DNA of 64,000 nucleotides. Origin: Alphaproteobacteria bacterium. Lineage in GTDB: Bacteria > Pseudomonadota > Alphaproteobacteria > Paracaedibacterales > CAIULA01. Each line of letters opens with the position of its first letter. Position 1 is the first letter of the stretch. Made by a program: the position numbers and the translations under genes. The DNA lies in contig JAIEPD010000011.1 of NCBI GenBank assembly GCA_019749935.1, forward strand, positions 1 through 64,000, in the 5' to 3' direction. The notes below the pieces were generated by a model, which was given only the letters and a program-made list of their open reading frames with translations, made no database searches and was not told the origin of the DNA. Shown here piece after piece: positions 1 to 9,965 of the stretch.

Positions 1-267
1 TTTATCGTTAAATGAATTGCTTCCTACTACTGATTATACCAAATCTCTAATCTGGACGCATTATGCAACAGTCTTATAGAAATATCCGCTCGGATAGCCC
101 CGGGCTGGGCTGTTCTCGCTAAAAGATGGGTTGTGGAGAGAACGTTCGCTTGGCTTAATCATTTTCGACGGTTATCTAAAGACTACGAAATAGCCATCTC
201 ATCCGCTGAAAACATGATCTTTATCGCTCACACCATCATACTTCTTAAACGTTTCGAGAAACTGTGA
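1..267 (+). pseudogene. C-terminal remnant of an IS5-family DDE transposase
   Basis: Frame 1 reads ...[58 protein letters not shown] ending at 267; '[18 protein letters not shown]' is the typical IS5 C-terminal block; in-frame stops at 13-15 and 31-33. Confidence 0.75.
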
Positions 268-439
268 AGACCAGTTCTTAAACGATCGTCTTTTTTTATT
301 GTTACTAAATGCGAGAAACAAAGAACGTGGCCATGAAAACGCGATTTTGTGACCATGATTTTGGGACGTGGGTAGAAAATCGCACTTTTTACCCATGAGA
401 TCAATTTCATGCACAAGAAAACACTATTTCCTGTGCATG

Positions 440-1621
440 TTACAACCCCATCGCTTTTTTCATCAAAAATCGTTTCAATGGCTTTATATGATTCACAGCT
501 GCAAACCCAGCGTTGCGGGCAAAATGTAAGATACTGGATGAGTTGTTAAAAAGCTTATTAATTCCATCTGTCATCAACAAAACAGCACGGTGATCGCGTC
601 TCCTCTCTTTTTGATAACTTTCTAAAACCGTATAGGACCCTATATCTAATCCTAACGATTTTGCCTCAACAAGGCATTTGACAAGCGCATCAGCGTCGCG
701 CCAACCAAGGTTAACCCCTTGACCTGCTATGGGGTGAACGACATGCGCTGCATCACCAACTAAAACCATGCGATGATCGATGATTGAATCCACCGTTAAA
801 GCTGACAATGGATAACTCCAACGCTGATTGCAAACCTCAAGCTTTCCATAAAAAGGGAAATGCTCTTCAATCTTTAAAGCCAGTTCTTGATCCGTCCAAT
901 CTGCCCAATCATGCTTGCGTGATTTTGCCCACACAATACCCGAACGAGACTTGCCGTTTTCATGATCTAGCATTGGCAAAATGGCCAACGGGCCATCGGG
1001 TAAGAAAATCTCCCAAGCAGTGCCATTATGGGGCTTTTCATGGGTCAAATGCGTTACAAGCGCATGCTCTGAATAATCCCACGTTTTTGTGCAAATTGAG
1101 GACTGCGCGCGCATTTGTGAAAATCGTCCTTCTGCCCCGACAACAAGGGGGGCTTCAATAATTTGATCATCTTGTAGGACAAGTGTAACTTTTTGATCTT
1201 TATAATCCGCTGATTTTACACTATTTGGCGCTATCCAATTTAAATGCTTAATGTTACGACAATCATACAGCGCCTGACGTAAAATACGATTCTCAACGAT
1301 ATAACCCATTGGATTAGGACCTAAGTCCTTATGGTCGTAATCTACTGTCCAAGGTGATCCAGCTTCGAATACTCTGATTTCCCATATTGGCTGAGCATAC
1401 GGTGCCATCGCATTCCATGCGCCAAGCTTATTAAAAATCTGCTGCGATCCATAAGAAACAGCCGTGGTTCGCCCATCTGTTTGAGGCAATAGCTGATTTT
1501 CAGGCCTTTCTTTATCAATTACAGTAACTAAGATTTGCTTTTGAGCAAGCCCAATGGCAAGCGTAGCACCAACCAGCCCACCCCCAATGATAATGACGTC
1601 GGATTTAACTGGAGACATCAT
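440..1621 (-). CDS. ubiH: UbiH/UbiF family FAD-dependent ubiquinone biosynthesis hydroxylase
   Basis: N-terminal DVIIIGGGLVGATLAIGLAQ dinucleotide-binding motif, internal VGAEGRFS and C-terminal VLVGDAAHVVHPIAGQGVNLGWRDA FAD motif. Confidence 0.85.
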   Translation of the reverse strand: MMSPVKSDVIIIGGGLVGATLAIGLAQKQILVTVIDKERPENQLLPQTDGRTTAVSYGSQQIFNKLGAWNAMAPYAQPIWEIRVFEAGSPWTVDYDHKDLGPNPMGYIVENRILRQALYDCRNIKHLNWIAPNSVKSADYKDQKVTLVLQDDQIIEAPLVVGAEGRFSQMRAQSSICTKTWDYSEHALVTHLTHEKPHNGTAWEIFLPDGPLAILPMLDHENGKSRSGIVWAKSRKHDWADWTDQELALKIEEHFPFYGKLEVCNQRWSYPLSALTVDSIIDHRMVLVGDAAHVVHPIAGQGVNLGWRDADALVKCLVEAKSLGLDIGSYTVLESYQKERRRDHRAVLLMTDGINKLFNNSSSILHFARNAGFAAVNHIKPLKRFLMKKAMGL

Positions 1622-1782
1622 GATTCCCGTTTTCCTTATTCGCTGCCGCTTATCATAAGGGGTGGATTTATGGAAAACAAGAAAAGAGAATTAAAAGTCA
1701 TATGGAATTCCCTTGGCATTACTCTCCTAGAAAAGTAACATGCTTGCAGTATTTATTTTAAGTTGATGAAATGGTTTAATTC

Positions 1783-2211
1783 ATGAAACTTGATTTATCC
1801 TCTCTAGAATGTGCAATTTTCCAGTTAGGCCAAAGCTTGTCTTATTACGATTCAGATCTCGCTCAAAAAGACAAAGGTATAAAATTACAATTTAGAATGG
1901 CAGCTATTCAAGCGTTCGAATACACCTATGAACTCAGTTATAAAATGCTGAAAAGGTATTTACAAGCAACAGAAGCTGTTCCTGATTCTGTGGAGTCTAT
2001 GTCCTTCCCCGAATTAATTAGAACAGGGTCCGAGCGCAGCCTTTTAAAAAATGACTGGAGCCAATGGAAGCAATACCGAGAAATACGCAATCTTACAGCT
2101 CATACTTACGATGATAATAAGGCAGAAATGGCTTTTGCCGCCCTGCCTGGTTTTTTGAATGAGGCTGAATATCTTTTGCAAAAATTAAAAGAGAAAAATG
2201 CGAATGCATAA
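1783..2211 (+). CDS. HEPN-domain nucleotidyltransferase partner (HI0074/HepT-like)
   Basis: 142 aa helical protein with RNLTAHTY (RX4HXY) motif; overlaps the MNT gene by 14 nt. Confidence 0.8.
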   Translation: MKLDLSSLECAIFQLGQSLSYYDSDLAQKDKGIKLQFRMAAIQAFEYTYELSYKMLKRYLQATEAVPDSVESMSFPELIRTGSERSLLKNDWSQWKQYREIRNLTAHTYDDNKAEMAFAALPGFLNEAEYLLQKLKEKNANA

Positions 2212-2515
2212 AAGCATCGATATGACTCCTGACCAAGCTAAAATAGTTAAGAAAATCTTGAAAACAATTCTGTCCCCTGAAAGCAAAGTATGGGTATTCG
2301 GCTCACGCGCAAAAGGGAAAACAAAACCCTTTTCGGATTTAGACTTAGCGATTGATTGCGAACAAAAACCTTTAAGCATTGAAACAATGGCTGACCTGAG
2401 AGAAGCCTTTGATGAATCAGAATTGCCTTATAAAGTTGATATTGTCGATATCAACGCAACAACACCTGAATTTTTAGAAATGATTAATACAGATAAGATT
2501 GTTTTTGATTTTTAG
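2198..2515 (+). CDS. Minimal nucleotidyltransferase (MNT/MntA-like, HI0073 family)
   Basis: VWVFGSRAKGKTKPFSDLDLAID fits GSX10DXD, the minimal nucleotidyltransferase signature. Confidence 0.85.
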   Translation: MRMHKSIDMTPDQAKIVKKILKTILSPESKVWVFGSRAKGKTKPFSDLDLAIDCEQKPLSIETMADLREAFDESELPYKVDIVDINATTPEFLEMINTDKIVFDF

Positions 2516-3220
2516 CTAAAGAATCTCCAACAATTCCGCCACCGACTTCACCTCGTACTTTGGTTTTGGAAATGATGAAGGCAAAGGGTCACCTTCTGGA
2601 TTAATCCAGCAAAAATCCATACCGGCATTGATCGCCCCTTGATAATCACTAAAAAGAGAATCGCCCACCATAAGGGTATCAGATGCGGTGCAATTCATTT
2701 CCTTAAAAGCAGCATCAAATATGCGTTTATCTGGCTTTGAAAATCCCGTTTCCTCAGAAATAATCAATGCAGAAACCCATTCATCCATACCATGCAAAGC
2801 ATATTTTTTACGCTGGACACACGTAAACCCATTGGTGATCACAGCAATTTTATAAAACCTGCTCAAGGCCTTTAAGGCCTCTTTCGCCTCTTCAAGCCAT
2901 GTTGATTTTTCTGCTAGATGATGCAAGTAAAACTGGGCGATTGTTTCTGGCGATTCAGTAACATCCAAATGATAATTGATTTCTTTAAATCTTTGGATGC
3001 GAATATGCTTGCTGTCAATTTTCCCCTCTTCAGCCGCCTTCCACAACGATCTGTTAATCTTTACAAACAAATCCTTGAAATCCTGTTCAGGGGAAAAATT
3101 TTGATAAAAGGCTTTATGAGTTAACTGCAGACTTTCAAGCTCTGCAGTTTTGAAATCAACCAACGTATTATCCAGATCAAAGAATATGTTTTTGTATTTC
3201 TTCTTCAAATCATTCCCCAT
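2516..3220 (-). CDS. HAD-family hydrolase, YjjG-like (noncanonical pyrimidine nucleotidase)
   Basis: FFDLDNTLVDF motif I, AVITNGF motif II, FSKPDKRIFDAAF and MVGDSLFSDYQGAINAGM motifs III/IV. Confidence 0.85.
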   Translation of the reverse strand: MGNDLKKKYKNIFFDLDNTLVDFKTAELESLQLTHKAFYQNFSPEQDFKDLFVKINRSLWKAAEEGKIDSKHIRIQRFKEINYHLDVTESPETIAQFYLHHLAEKSTWLEEAKEALKALSRFYKIAVITNGFTCVQRKKYALHGMDEWVSALIISEETGFSKPDKRIFDAAFKEMNCTASDTLMVGDSLFSDYQGAINAGMDFCWINPEGDPLPSSFPKPKYEVKSVAELLEIL

Positions 3221-3229
3221 GCCACCGCG

Positions 3230-3445
3230 TTATGTTTTTACCTCTTGATGATATTCCAAAATATCCCCCGGCTGACAAGAAAGCGCTTCACAGATTGCCT
3301 CTAACGTTTCAATACGAATGGCTTTAGCCTTGCCCGTTTTTAAAATCGAAAGGTTTTGAGCCGTGATACCAATTTTAGTCGCAAGCTCTTTGGATGACAT
3401 TTTCCGTTTCGCCAGCATAACGTCAATATTTACAATAATTGCCAT
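3230..3445 (-). CDS. XRE/Cro-type HTH regulator (YozG-like)
   Basis: 71 aa; KMSSKELATKIGITAQNLSILKTGKAKAIRIETLEAICEALSCQPGDILEY. Confidence 0.88.
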   Translation of the reverse strand: MAIIVNIDVMLAKRKMSSKELATKIGITAQNLSILKTGKAKAIRIETLEAICEALSCQPGDILEYHQEVKT

Positions 3446-3459
3446 AATTTATTCCTTTA

Positions 3460-4050
3460 CTATATTGTAAGCTGTCTTTCTTCTTCAAGCTCTAAACCTT
3501 GTTCCATCACATAGGCAGCAACCATGATGACAAGTGCGATGACCAAATCTCTAAGATTAGCAGTGCCAACAGTAATGCCCAAATACCTTTCACCAACAGG
3601 ATTATTCATGCTGAGAATAAGCGTTAAAAGACTGTTGGTTACAATTGTCAGCAACATAAAAACAATCAAAGCTTTAGATGATTTTTTTATGCGGCTAATA
3701 TTTTCAAGGGTAAAAATGTACCCTTTGCTGAATGCCGAAAAAAGCTGACTCAGTGTATAATAAAGGTACATCAACACGCTTAAAGAAAGAAGGCTTGCTA
3801 TCCAGCCTAAAAATCGCATCATAGGAGTGATCTCGCCTAAAATTTTAAAACTATCTATGTATTGCCTAAAAGCTGAGAATGAGAAACTGACTGGCATGGA
3901 AAACAAAGTTTGCTTTTTAAGATCTGCAAAGGTCCAAAAAGCAATTTCAAATATAAAATCAAAGATCATGGTCGCCGTAAAGATTATGGCTAAAATCTTA
4001 CTAAGTGTCGCCAGACTTTGCTTTAATTCATAAGGGTGCTTAAATTTCAT
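3460..4050 (-). CDS. DUF2975-like multi-TM membrane protein paired with the XRE regulator
   Basis: Hydrophobic ~196 aa protein directly upstream of the YozG-like regulator in the same orientation; ATG at 4050 follows an AGGATAT ribosome-binding site (track ORF begins at 4077). Confidence 0.7.
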   Translation of the reverse strand: MKFKHPYELKQSLATLSKILAIIFTATMIFDFIFEIAFWTFADLKKQTLFSMPVSFSFSAFRQYIDSFKILGEITPMMRFLGWIASLLSLSVLMYLYYTLSQLFSAFSKGYIFTLENISRIKKSSKALIVFMLLTIVTNSLLTLILSMNNPVGERYLGITVGTANLRDLVIALVIMVAAYVMEQGLELEEERQLTI

Positions 4051-4212
4051 AAAATATCCTTTCTTGTCGTAATGCAATATTTAATTATTGTTTTACATTA
4101 ATTAATATTAAAAATCAAGGAATAATTTGTCTGTTAAAAAAACCATGATTGAATTTTAGTCTCTAAAACGCTATAGCTTTTCTAAATCCTATTCGTTGTT
4201 TGGGCCCTCTTT

Positions 4213-5151
4213 ATGAAACCTGATTTAACTGTTGTCTTAGCAAGCCCACGCGGCTTTTGTGCTGGTGTTGACAGGGCTATCCAGATTGTTGAAAAGGCAC
4301 TGGTGAAATTCGGCGCGCCTGTTTATGTCAGGCATGAAATTGTTCACAACAAATTTGTGGTTGAAAACTTAATGGCAAAGGGCGCTATTTTTGTAGATGA
4401 ACTGGACGAGGTTCCAAGCGATCGTCCCGTTATTTTTTCAGCGCATGGTGTTCCAAAATCAGTGCCCGACGCAGCGAAAGCACGCGAGATGATTTTTGTG
4501 GATGCAACCTGCCCATTGGTTAGTAAAGTTCACAGAGAAGTCGAACGCCACCAACAAGAGGGGCGAAAAATCATCCTGATTGGTCACAACAACCATCCAG
4601 AAGTTATTGGCACGATGGGCCAAGTTCCAGAGGGGAGTGTTGTTTTGGTGGAATCAGTTGCTGATGTTGCAAAGCTTCCTGATTTTAAGGGTCAAGAACT
4701 GGCTTATGCTACTCAAACGACATTATCCGTTGATGAAGCCAAAGGCATTATCGAAGCTTTAAAGCTTAAGTTTCGGCATATTATGGGCCCAAGGAAAGAA
4801 GATATTTGCTATGCCACCACAAACCGCCAAGCTGCCGCTAAAAAAGTTGCAGAATCCGTGGATGCGATGATTGTGATTGGGGCGCCTAATTCTTCTAATT
4901 CTTTGCGTTTGGTTGAGGTCGCTCGCCAAAACGGCTGTGAAAAGGCAAAACTTTTCCAACGTGCCAAAGATATCGAATGGCAATGGTTAAAGGGAGCAAA
5001 GCGTTTGGGCATTACAGCCGGTGCGTCTGCGCCAGAAGTTTTGGTTGAAGAAGTCATCGAGGCTTGCCGCGATCATTTTTCTGTAAATGTTGAAGAAGTA
5101 AGCACAACCCAAGAAAATATCGTCTTTCATGTTCCTAAAATGTTGATGTAA
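4213..5151 (+). CDS. ispH: 4-hydroxy-3-methylbut-2-enyl diphosphate reductase
   Basis: [59 protein letters not shown] are IspH motifs. Confidence 0.97.
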   Translation: MKPDLTVVLASPRGFCAGVDRAIQIVEKALVKFGAPVYVRHEIVHNKFVVENLMAKGAIFVDELDEVPSDRPVIFSAHGVPKSVPDAAKAREMIFVDATCPLVSKVHREVERHQQEGRKIILIGHNNHPEVIGTMGQVPEGSVVLVESVADVAKLPDFKGQELAYATQTTLSVDEAKGIIEALKLKFRHIMGPRKEDICYATTNRQAAAKKVAESVDAMIVIGAPNSSNSLRLVEVARQNGCEKAKLFQRAKDIEWQWLKGAKRLGITAGASAPEVLVEEVIEACRDHFSVNVEEVSTTQENIVFHVPKMLM

Positions 5152-5202
5152 AGACTGGAACCTGAGACAGTAAGGAATGACCCTAATAGAAAGTTTTAAT
5201 GC

Positions 5203-5688
5203 ATGTCCGAATCTCTCGAAGAGTTCTTAAATTCACTTAAGCCAGAATCCGTCGTCGAAATTTTTACAGACGGCGCTTGCAGTGGTAATCCTGGTCCAGG
5301 CGGTTGGGGTGCTGTGCTGCGTCACGATAAACACGAGGCCGAGGTTCTTGGCGGTGAAGCCCAAACAACAAATAACCGCATGGAAATGTTGGCGGCAATT
5401 AACAGCGTGGGTAATTTGCCAGCTAAAACCAAGGTGACTCTTTATACAGACAGTCAGTACCTAAAAGATGGCGTTACGCGCTGGATGATCAACTGGAAGA
5501 AAAATGGTTGGTTAACGGCTGACAAAAAACCTGTGAAAAACAAGGATTTGTGGGAAAAATTGGATCAGTTAATTGTAACTCACACCATTGAATGGAAATG
5601 GGTGCGCGGCCATGATGGACATCCAGAAAACGAACGCGCAGATGCGCTGGCCCGTAAAGGTGTTATTGCCCAGCGAATGGCGCTTTAG
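5203..5688 (+). CDS. rnhA: Ribonuclease HI
   Basis: [67 protein letters not shown]. Confidence 0.97.
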   Translation: MSESLEEFLNSLKPESVVEIFTDGACSGNPGPGGWGAVLRHDKHEAEVLGGEAQTTNNRMEMLAAINSVGNLPAKTKVTLYTDSQYLKDGVTRWMINWKKNGWLTADKKPVKNKDLWEKLDQLIVTHTIEWKWVRGHDGHPENERADALARKGVIAQRMAL

Positions 5689-5691
5689 GAA

Positions 5692-6795
5692 ATGTTTATT
5701 ACCTTTGAAGGCGGCGAAGGGACTGGGAAAAGCACCCAATCCAAACTACTTGCTGAACGCCTAAGAAATGAAGGCAAAGATTTAATCATCACACGTGAGC
5801 CTGGTGGCAGTCCTGGGGCTGAATTAATTCGAAACCTTTTGGTAACAGGCTCAGCTGATAGATGGGCCCCAATGAGCGAAGCATTATTAATGTACGCTGC
5901 CCGTGCCGATCATTGGCAAAATCGTATTTACCCTGCCCTTCAGGCTGGGAAATCGGTGATTTGTGATCGCTTTGCTGATTCCAGCGTTGCCTATCAGGGT
6001 TATGGCCGCGGTTTGGATAGAGGGTTTTTAGAAACGCTTTACAATCGGATTATGGGCGCCCAAAAGCCCACCCGTACGTATGTGTTTGACCTTGACCCCA
6101 AGGTTGGATTAGAACGATCAAACCTTCGTCTGAAACAAAGTGATCACGCTTATGTTGAGGGACGTTTTGAATCTTTAGATCTAGAATTTCACCAACATGT
6201 GCGTGAAGGTTTTTTAAAAATCGCTGCAGCAGAGCCGAAACGCTGCATGGTCATCGATGCCTCATTGCCTTTGGATGAAATTCACGAATTAATTTGGCAA
6301 GATGTTTGCTCATTAGATTCCCTTCAGACACAAAGCAATCCACCTCGGCCTCCAGCGTGGTATGGCATTCCTGTTGCAGTGATGATGGTTATTATTAAGG
6401 ATAACAAGGTGTTGTTGGGCCTTCGTCAGGGCACCGGATATATGGACGGATATTATGCCCTTCCAGGTGGCAAACACGAAGGTGGCGAATCCCTAAAATC
6501 CTCTGCCATTCGTGAGGTGAAAGAGGAGCTCGGAATTACCTGCATTCCTGAAGATCTTTCTTTCAAAGGCCTTGTTCACGCCATTCCATCAGGTGGGTAC
6601 GAGATAACAGGCGAATGCGCCTATGCCACTTTCCAGATTCACAATTTTACAGGCGAAATCACAAACGCTGAGCCCTCTAAATGTAAAGAGGTCAGGTTTT
6701 TCCCCATTGATGAATTGCCAGAGAATATAACAAACATGTCCCGCCGCTGTATCCTGCAGGCGTTAAGCGGCGAGGTTTATCAGGAGGTTGGATGA
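5692..6795 (+). CDS. tmk: Thymidylate kinase fused to a C-terminal Nudix hydrolase domain
   Basis: N-terminal ITFEGGEGTGKSTQSKLLAERL, TREPGGSPGAELIR, DRFADSSVAYQGYGRGLD (Tmk); C-terminal GGKHEGGESLKSSAIREVKEELGI is a complete Nudix box. Single uninterrupted ORF. Confidence 0.93.
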   Translation: MFITFEGGEGTGKSTQSKLLAERLRNEGKDLIITREPGGSPGAELIRNLLVTGSADRWAPMSEALLMYAARADHWQNRIYPALQAGKSVICDRFADSSVAYQGYGRGLDRGFLETLYNRIMGAQKPTRTYVFDLDPKVGLERSNLRLKQSDHAYVEGRFESLDLEFHQHVREGFLKIAAAEPKRCMVIDASLPLDEIHELIWQDVCSLDSLQTQSNPPRPPAWYGIPVAVMMVIIKDNKVLLGLRQGTGYMDGYYALPGGKHEGGESLKSSAIREVKEELGITCIPEDLSFKGLVHAIPSGGYEITGECAYATFQIHNFTGEITNAEPSKCKEVRFFPIDELPENITNMSRRCILQALSGEVYQEVG

Positions 6796-6864
6796 AAACA
6801 CTACAATTTATACCTAAAAGCAATTAGGATAGGCGTAATAAAAAACAGAGTGAAAATATAAATA

Positions 6865-8520
6865 ATGCCAATTACCTTTTTTCAACTGATTAAGCCTTGG
6901 TGGAAATCCGAAGAAAAGCTTGTCGCTTGGTTTGGTTTTTTAGCAGCCTTAATTTTTAATATCTTTCCAATTATAACCAACCTTCTATTGAATCAATGGA
7001 GCGTTGAATTCTACGATTCTCTGCAACAGCTGAATTATCCAAATTTTATAAAGGCATTATGGGATTTCTCCTGGATTGTCACTTTAACTGTGGTTGCGTT
7101 TTGTTCCTCTAGTTATATTGTTCGCTGGTATTCATTAAGATGGCGCCGGTGGTCAACTTATCATTTTCTAGATCAATGGATGGATAAGCAATCCTTTTAT
7201 AGTTTAATGCTCTTGCAAAATGCGCCTGATAACCCTGACCAACGTATTAGCGATGATTTAAACAACTTTACCTACGTCACAACAAGTTTAACCCTGTCGT
7301 ACATTCAAGAAATAGGCAATGTTATTGCCTTTACCTGTGTATTAGCAGGCATTTCAGGGCCTATTGCTTTTAAGCTTTTGGGTATCGATTTTAATATACC
7401 TGCGTATCTTGTATGGATTGCTCTTATATACTCAGGCCTTGGCACCTATCTTGCTATTAAGATTGGTAAACCTTTGATCAGATTAGATGTCCAACAAGAA
7501 AAAGTAGAAGCTGACTTCCGTTACCATCTGGTTCGTGTTCGGGAAAGGCGTGAAGAAATAGCTTTTTATAAAGGAGGCGTTCAAGAACATCACGGCCTAA
7601 AACAACGTTTTTCTGCAATTTGGGACAACGTCCTCAGAGTTTTGAAACGTAATATTTATCTTAATCTAATGCAAAATTTTTATATGAATGCATCCACTGT
7701 TGTGCCCATCCTGGCAGCTGCCCCGCGGCTTTTTAGCGGGGCTATTACCTTCGGTGTTTTGATGCAAATTGTTGGTGCATTTAGACAGTTACAGGAATCC
7801 TTGTCAGTCGTTATTTTAAGTTTTCAAGAAATCGCTAAATGGCTGGCTGCGTCAAAACGTTTGCAGCAATTTTGTGGTATGTTGAATATCCTTAAAATAA
7901 AGCAATCTCCTTTCCTTTATAACGATGGGCAAGGCATTGCTTTAAAGAATGTAACTTTAAAAACGGTTGATGACCGAGTCATACTGGATCAAGTTAATTT
8001 TGATATAAATCCTGGAGAACGTGTCTTAATTAAGGGCCCAAGCGGGTTAGGAAAAACCACCTTAATGCGCCTATTAGCGCGTCTTTGGCCCTATGGGGAA
8101 GGAGAGGTAACTCTGCCCCCAAGTAGCATTTTCTTTAGCCCACAAAGATGCTATGCTCCCCTTGGTGATTTAAGGCATGCAGTTTCTTACCCATCTGAAA
8201 TACCCTTTGAAGATAACCTACTCCAAGACGCTCTTAAAAAAGTGGGCTTACAGCATTTGTTTGAATTCTTGGATGTTGAAGATGATTGGATCAACAGGCT
8301 CTCTCAAGGCGAACAGCAGCGCCTGGCGATTGCCCGTGTTTTGTTGCATAAGCCAAAATGGTTAATGATGGATGAACCGACAGCAGCACTTGATGAAGCA
8401 AAAGCGCTTGAGCTTTTTAAAACATTGATTAAATCTTTGCCGGATACAACGATTATAACCATCACCCATGATGATAATCTGATGTCATTTCACGAGAGAG
8501 AGATTGCTTTGAAGGTTTAG
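6865..8520 (+). CDS. SbmA/BacA-like (YddA/ABCD-type) ABC transporter, fused permease-ATPase
   Basis: N-terminal multi-TM region (LVAWFGFLAALIFNIFPIITNLLLNQWSVEFYDSLQ), C-terminal Walker A GPSGLGKTT, signature LSQGEQQRLAIAR, Walker B WLMMDEPTAALDE. Confidence 0.88.
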   Translation: MPITFFQLIKPWWKSEEKLVAWFGFLAALIFNIFPIITNLLLNQWSVEFYDSLQQLNYPNFIKALWDFSWIVTLTVVAFCSSSYIVRWYSLRWRRWSTYHFLDQWMDKQSFYSLMLLQNAPDNPDQRISDDLNNFTYVTTSLTLSYIQEIGNVIAFTCVLAGISGPIAFKLLGIDFNIPAYLVWIALIYSGLGTYLAIKIGKPLIRLDVQQEKVEADFRYHLVRVRERREEIAFYKGGVQEHHGLKQRFSAIWDNVLRVLKRNIYLNLMQNFYMNASTVVPILAAAPRLFSGAITFGVLMQIVGAFRQLQESLSVVILSFQEIAKWLAASKRLQQFCGMLNILKIKQSPFLYNDGQGIALKNVTLKTVDDRVILDQVNFDINPGERVLIKGPSGLGKTTLMRLLARLWPYGEGEVTLPPSSIFFSPQRCYAPLGDLRHAVSYPSEIPFEDNLLQDALKKVGLQHLFEFLDVEDDWINRLSQGEQQRLAIARVLLHKPKWLMMDEPTAALDEAKALELFKTLIKSLPDTTIITITHDDNLMSFHEREIALKV

Positions 8521-8535
8521 AATCCAAAAGGTTTT

Positions 8536-9243
8536 TTATCCGCCCAAATATGCAGCTTTGACGGCGCTGTTTCCAAGCAGATCTGAGGCCTTTCCTTCTA
8601 GCACGATTTCACCCTGCTCTAAAACATAACCATAATCAGCATGCCTTAAGGACGCCTCGACATTTTGTTCAACCAGCAACAATGTGATGCCTTGTTTATG
8701 CAATGTTTGCAGCAACTGAAATAATTCAGACACTCTTAAAGGAGACAAGCCAAGAGAAGGCTCATCACATAAAATAATTTCTGGTTCTGCCATCAAACAA
8801 CGTCCAATCGTCAGCATTTGCTGCTCACCTCCAGAAAGGCTCCCAGCTAATTGTTTTTGGCGTTCTTTAAGACGGGGGAATTGGCTATAGATCTCTTCTA
8901 ATTTATCTTTGATTTTTCGGCCGTTAAATCCAACCGCAAAGCCGCCCATTTCAAGATTGTCTTTGACTGTAAGAGCCTCGAAAATCTGTCTTCCTTCTGG
9001 AATATGACCTAATCCTAAACGACAAATTTGATGACTTTTTTTATCTGAAATTTCTAAATCATTTAAAAATACTTGTCCTGTTGTGGGACGATGAATTCCT
9101 GCAATTGTGTGAACAAGTGACGTTTTCCCAGCGCCATTTGCACCCACGATTGTGACCCACTGGCCCTTTTCTATGGTTAAGTTAATGTCATGAAAAGCTC
9201 TTAAATCATCATAAAACAAGCTTAAGTTTTTTACAGTTAGCAT
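8536..9243 (-). CDS. livF: Branched-chain amino acid ABC transporter ATP-binding protein LivF
   Basis: GANGAGKTSLVHTIAG, GHIPEGRQIFEALTVKDNLEMG, LSGGEQQMLTIGRCLM, LVEQNVEASL. Confidence 0.93.
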   Translation of the reverse strand: MLTVKNLSLFYDDLRAFHDINLTIEKGQWVTIVGANGAGKTSLVHTIAGIHRPTTGQVFLNDLEISDKKSHQICRLGLGHIPEGRQIFEALTVKDNLEMGGFAVGFNGRKIKDKLEEIYSQFPRLKERQKQLAGSLSGGEQQMLTIGRCLMAEPEIILCDEPSLGLSPLRVSELFQLLQTLHKQGITLLLVEQNVEASLRHADYGYVLEQGEIVLEGKASDLLGNSAVKAAYLGG

Positions 9244-9965
9244 GGATCTTGTCCCAGGTATGAGCGAATAACTTCGGTATGCTGAATGATCTCTTCGGGT
9301 GTGTCTTCAGCTATCTTTTCACCGTAATTAAGAACAACAATTTTATGACAACAGGCCATAACCGCACGCATGGCATGCTCAATCATTAAGATAGTAAGGC
9401 CCGTCTGCTTGTTGATTTCCTTTAAAATAGAGACCATATGATCGACTTCATTGGGACGCAAACCTGCCATTACTTCATCCAATAATAAAACTTTAGGGCG
9501 CGTCGCCAGAGCCCTTGCAACCTCAAGTCGTTTCTTTTCTGGTAACGTTAAATTCTCGGCAAAAAACTGGCTTTTATCAGGGATTCCTAACAATTCCAGA
9601 ACATTTTTAGCCTCAATTTTGGCTTCTTTTAATGAGAACGAATGAGCCAAAGATCCCATCATAACGTTTTCTAAAACGTTTAAATTTCTCATCGGTTTTA
9701 CAATTTGAAATGTTCTAGCAATACCCAGTTTTGAAATCTGATGAGGCTTTAGAGATGTAATATTTTTCCCCTCAAAGGTGATGTTGCCTTTATCAGGAAC
9801 ACTAAATCCAGAAATCAGATTAAAAAGGGTTGTTTTTCCTGCCCCATTAGGGCCGATGATGCCTAAAATCTCTGCTTTTTGGACGCAAAAACTAACGTTA
9901 TCTAGGGCAACGAGCCCCTTAAAAGTTTTGCTTATGGTTTCAATCTTTAGGAAAGGATTTTTCAT
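9237..9965 (-). CDS. livG: Branched-chain amino acid ABC transporter ATP-binding protein LivG
   Basis: [59 protein letters not shown]. Confidence 0.93.
   Translation of the reverse strand: MKNPFLKIETISKTFKGLVALDNVSFCVQKAEILGIIGPNGAGKTTLFNLISGFSVPDKGNITFEGKNITSLKPHQISKLGIARTFQIVKPMRNLNVLENVMMGSLAHSFSLKEAKIEAKNVLELLGIPDKSQFFAENLTLPEKKRLEVARALATRPKVLLLDEVMAGLRPNEVDHMVSILKEINKQTGLTILMIEHAMRAVMACCHKIVVLNYGEKIAEDTPEEIIQHTEVIRSYLGQDPC

Noticed and set aside
784-1161. 125 aa plus-strand ORF
   Set aside because: Fully antisense to the well-supported ubiH-like gene; no recognisable domain.
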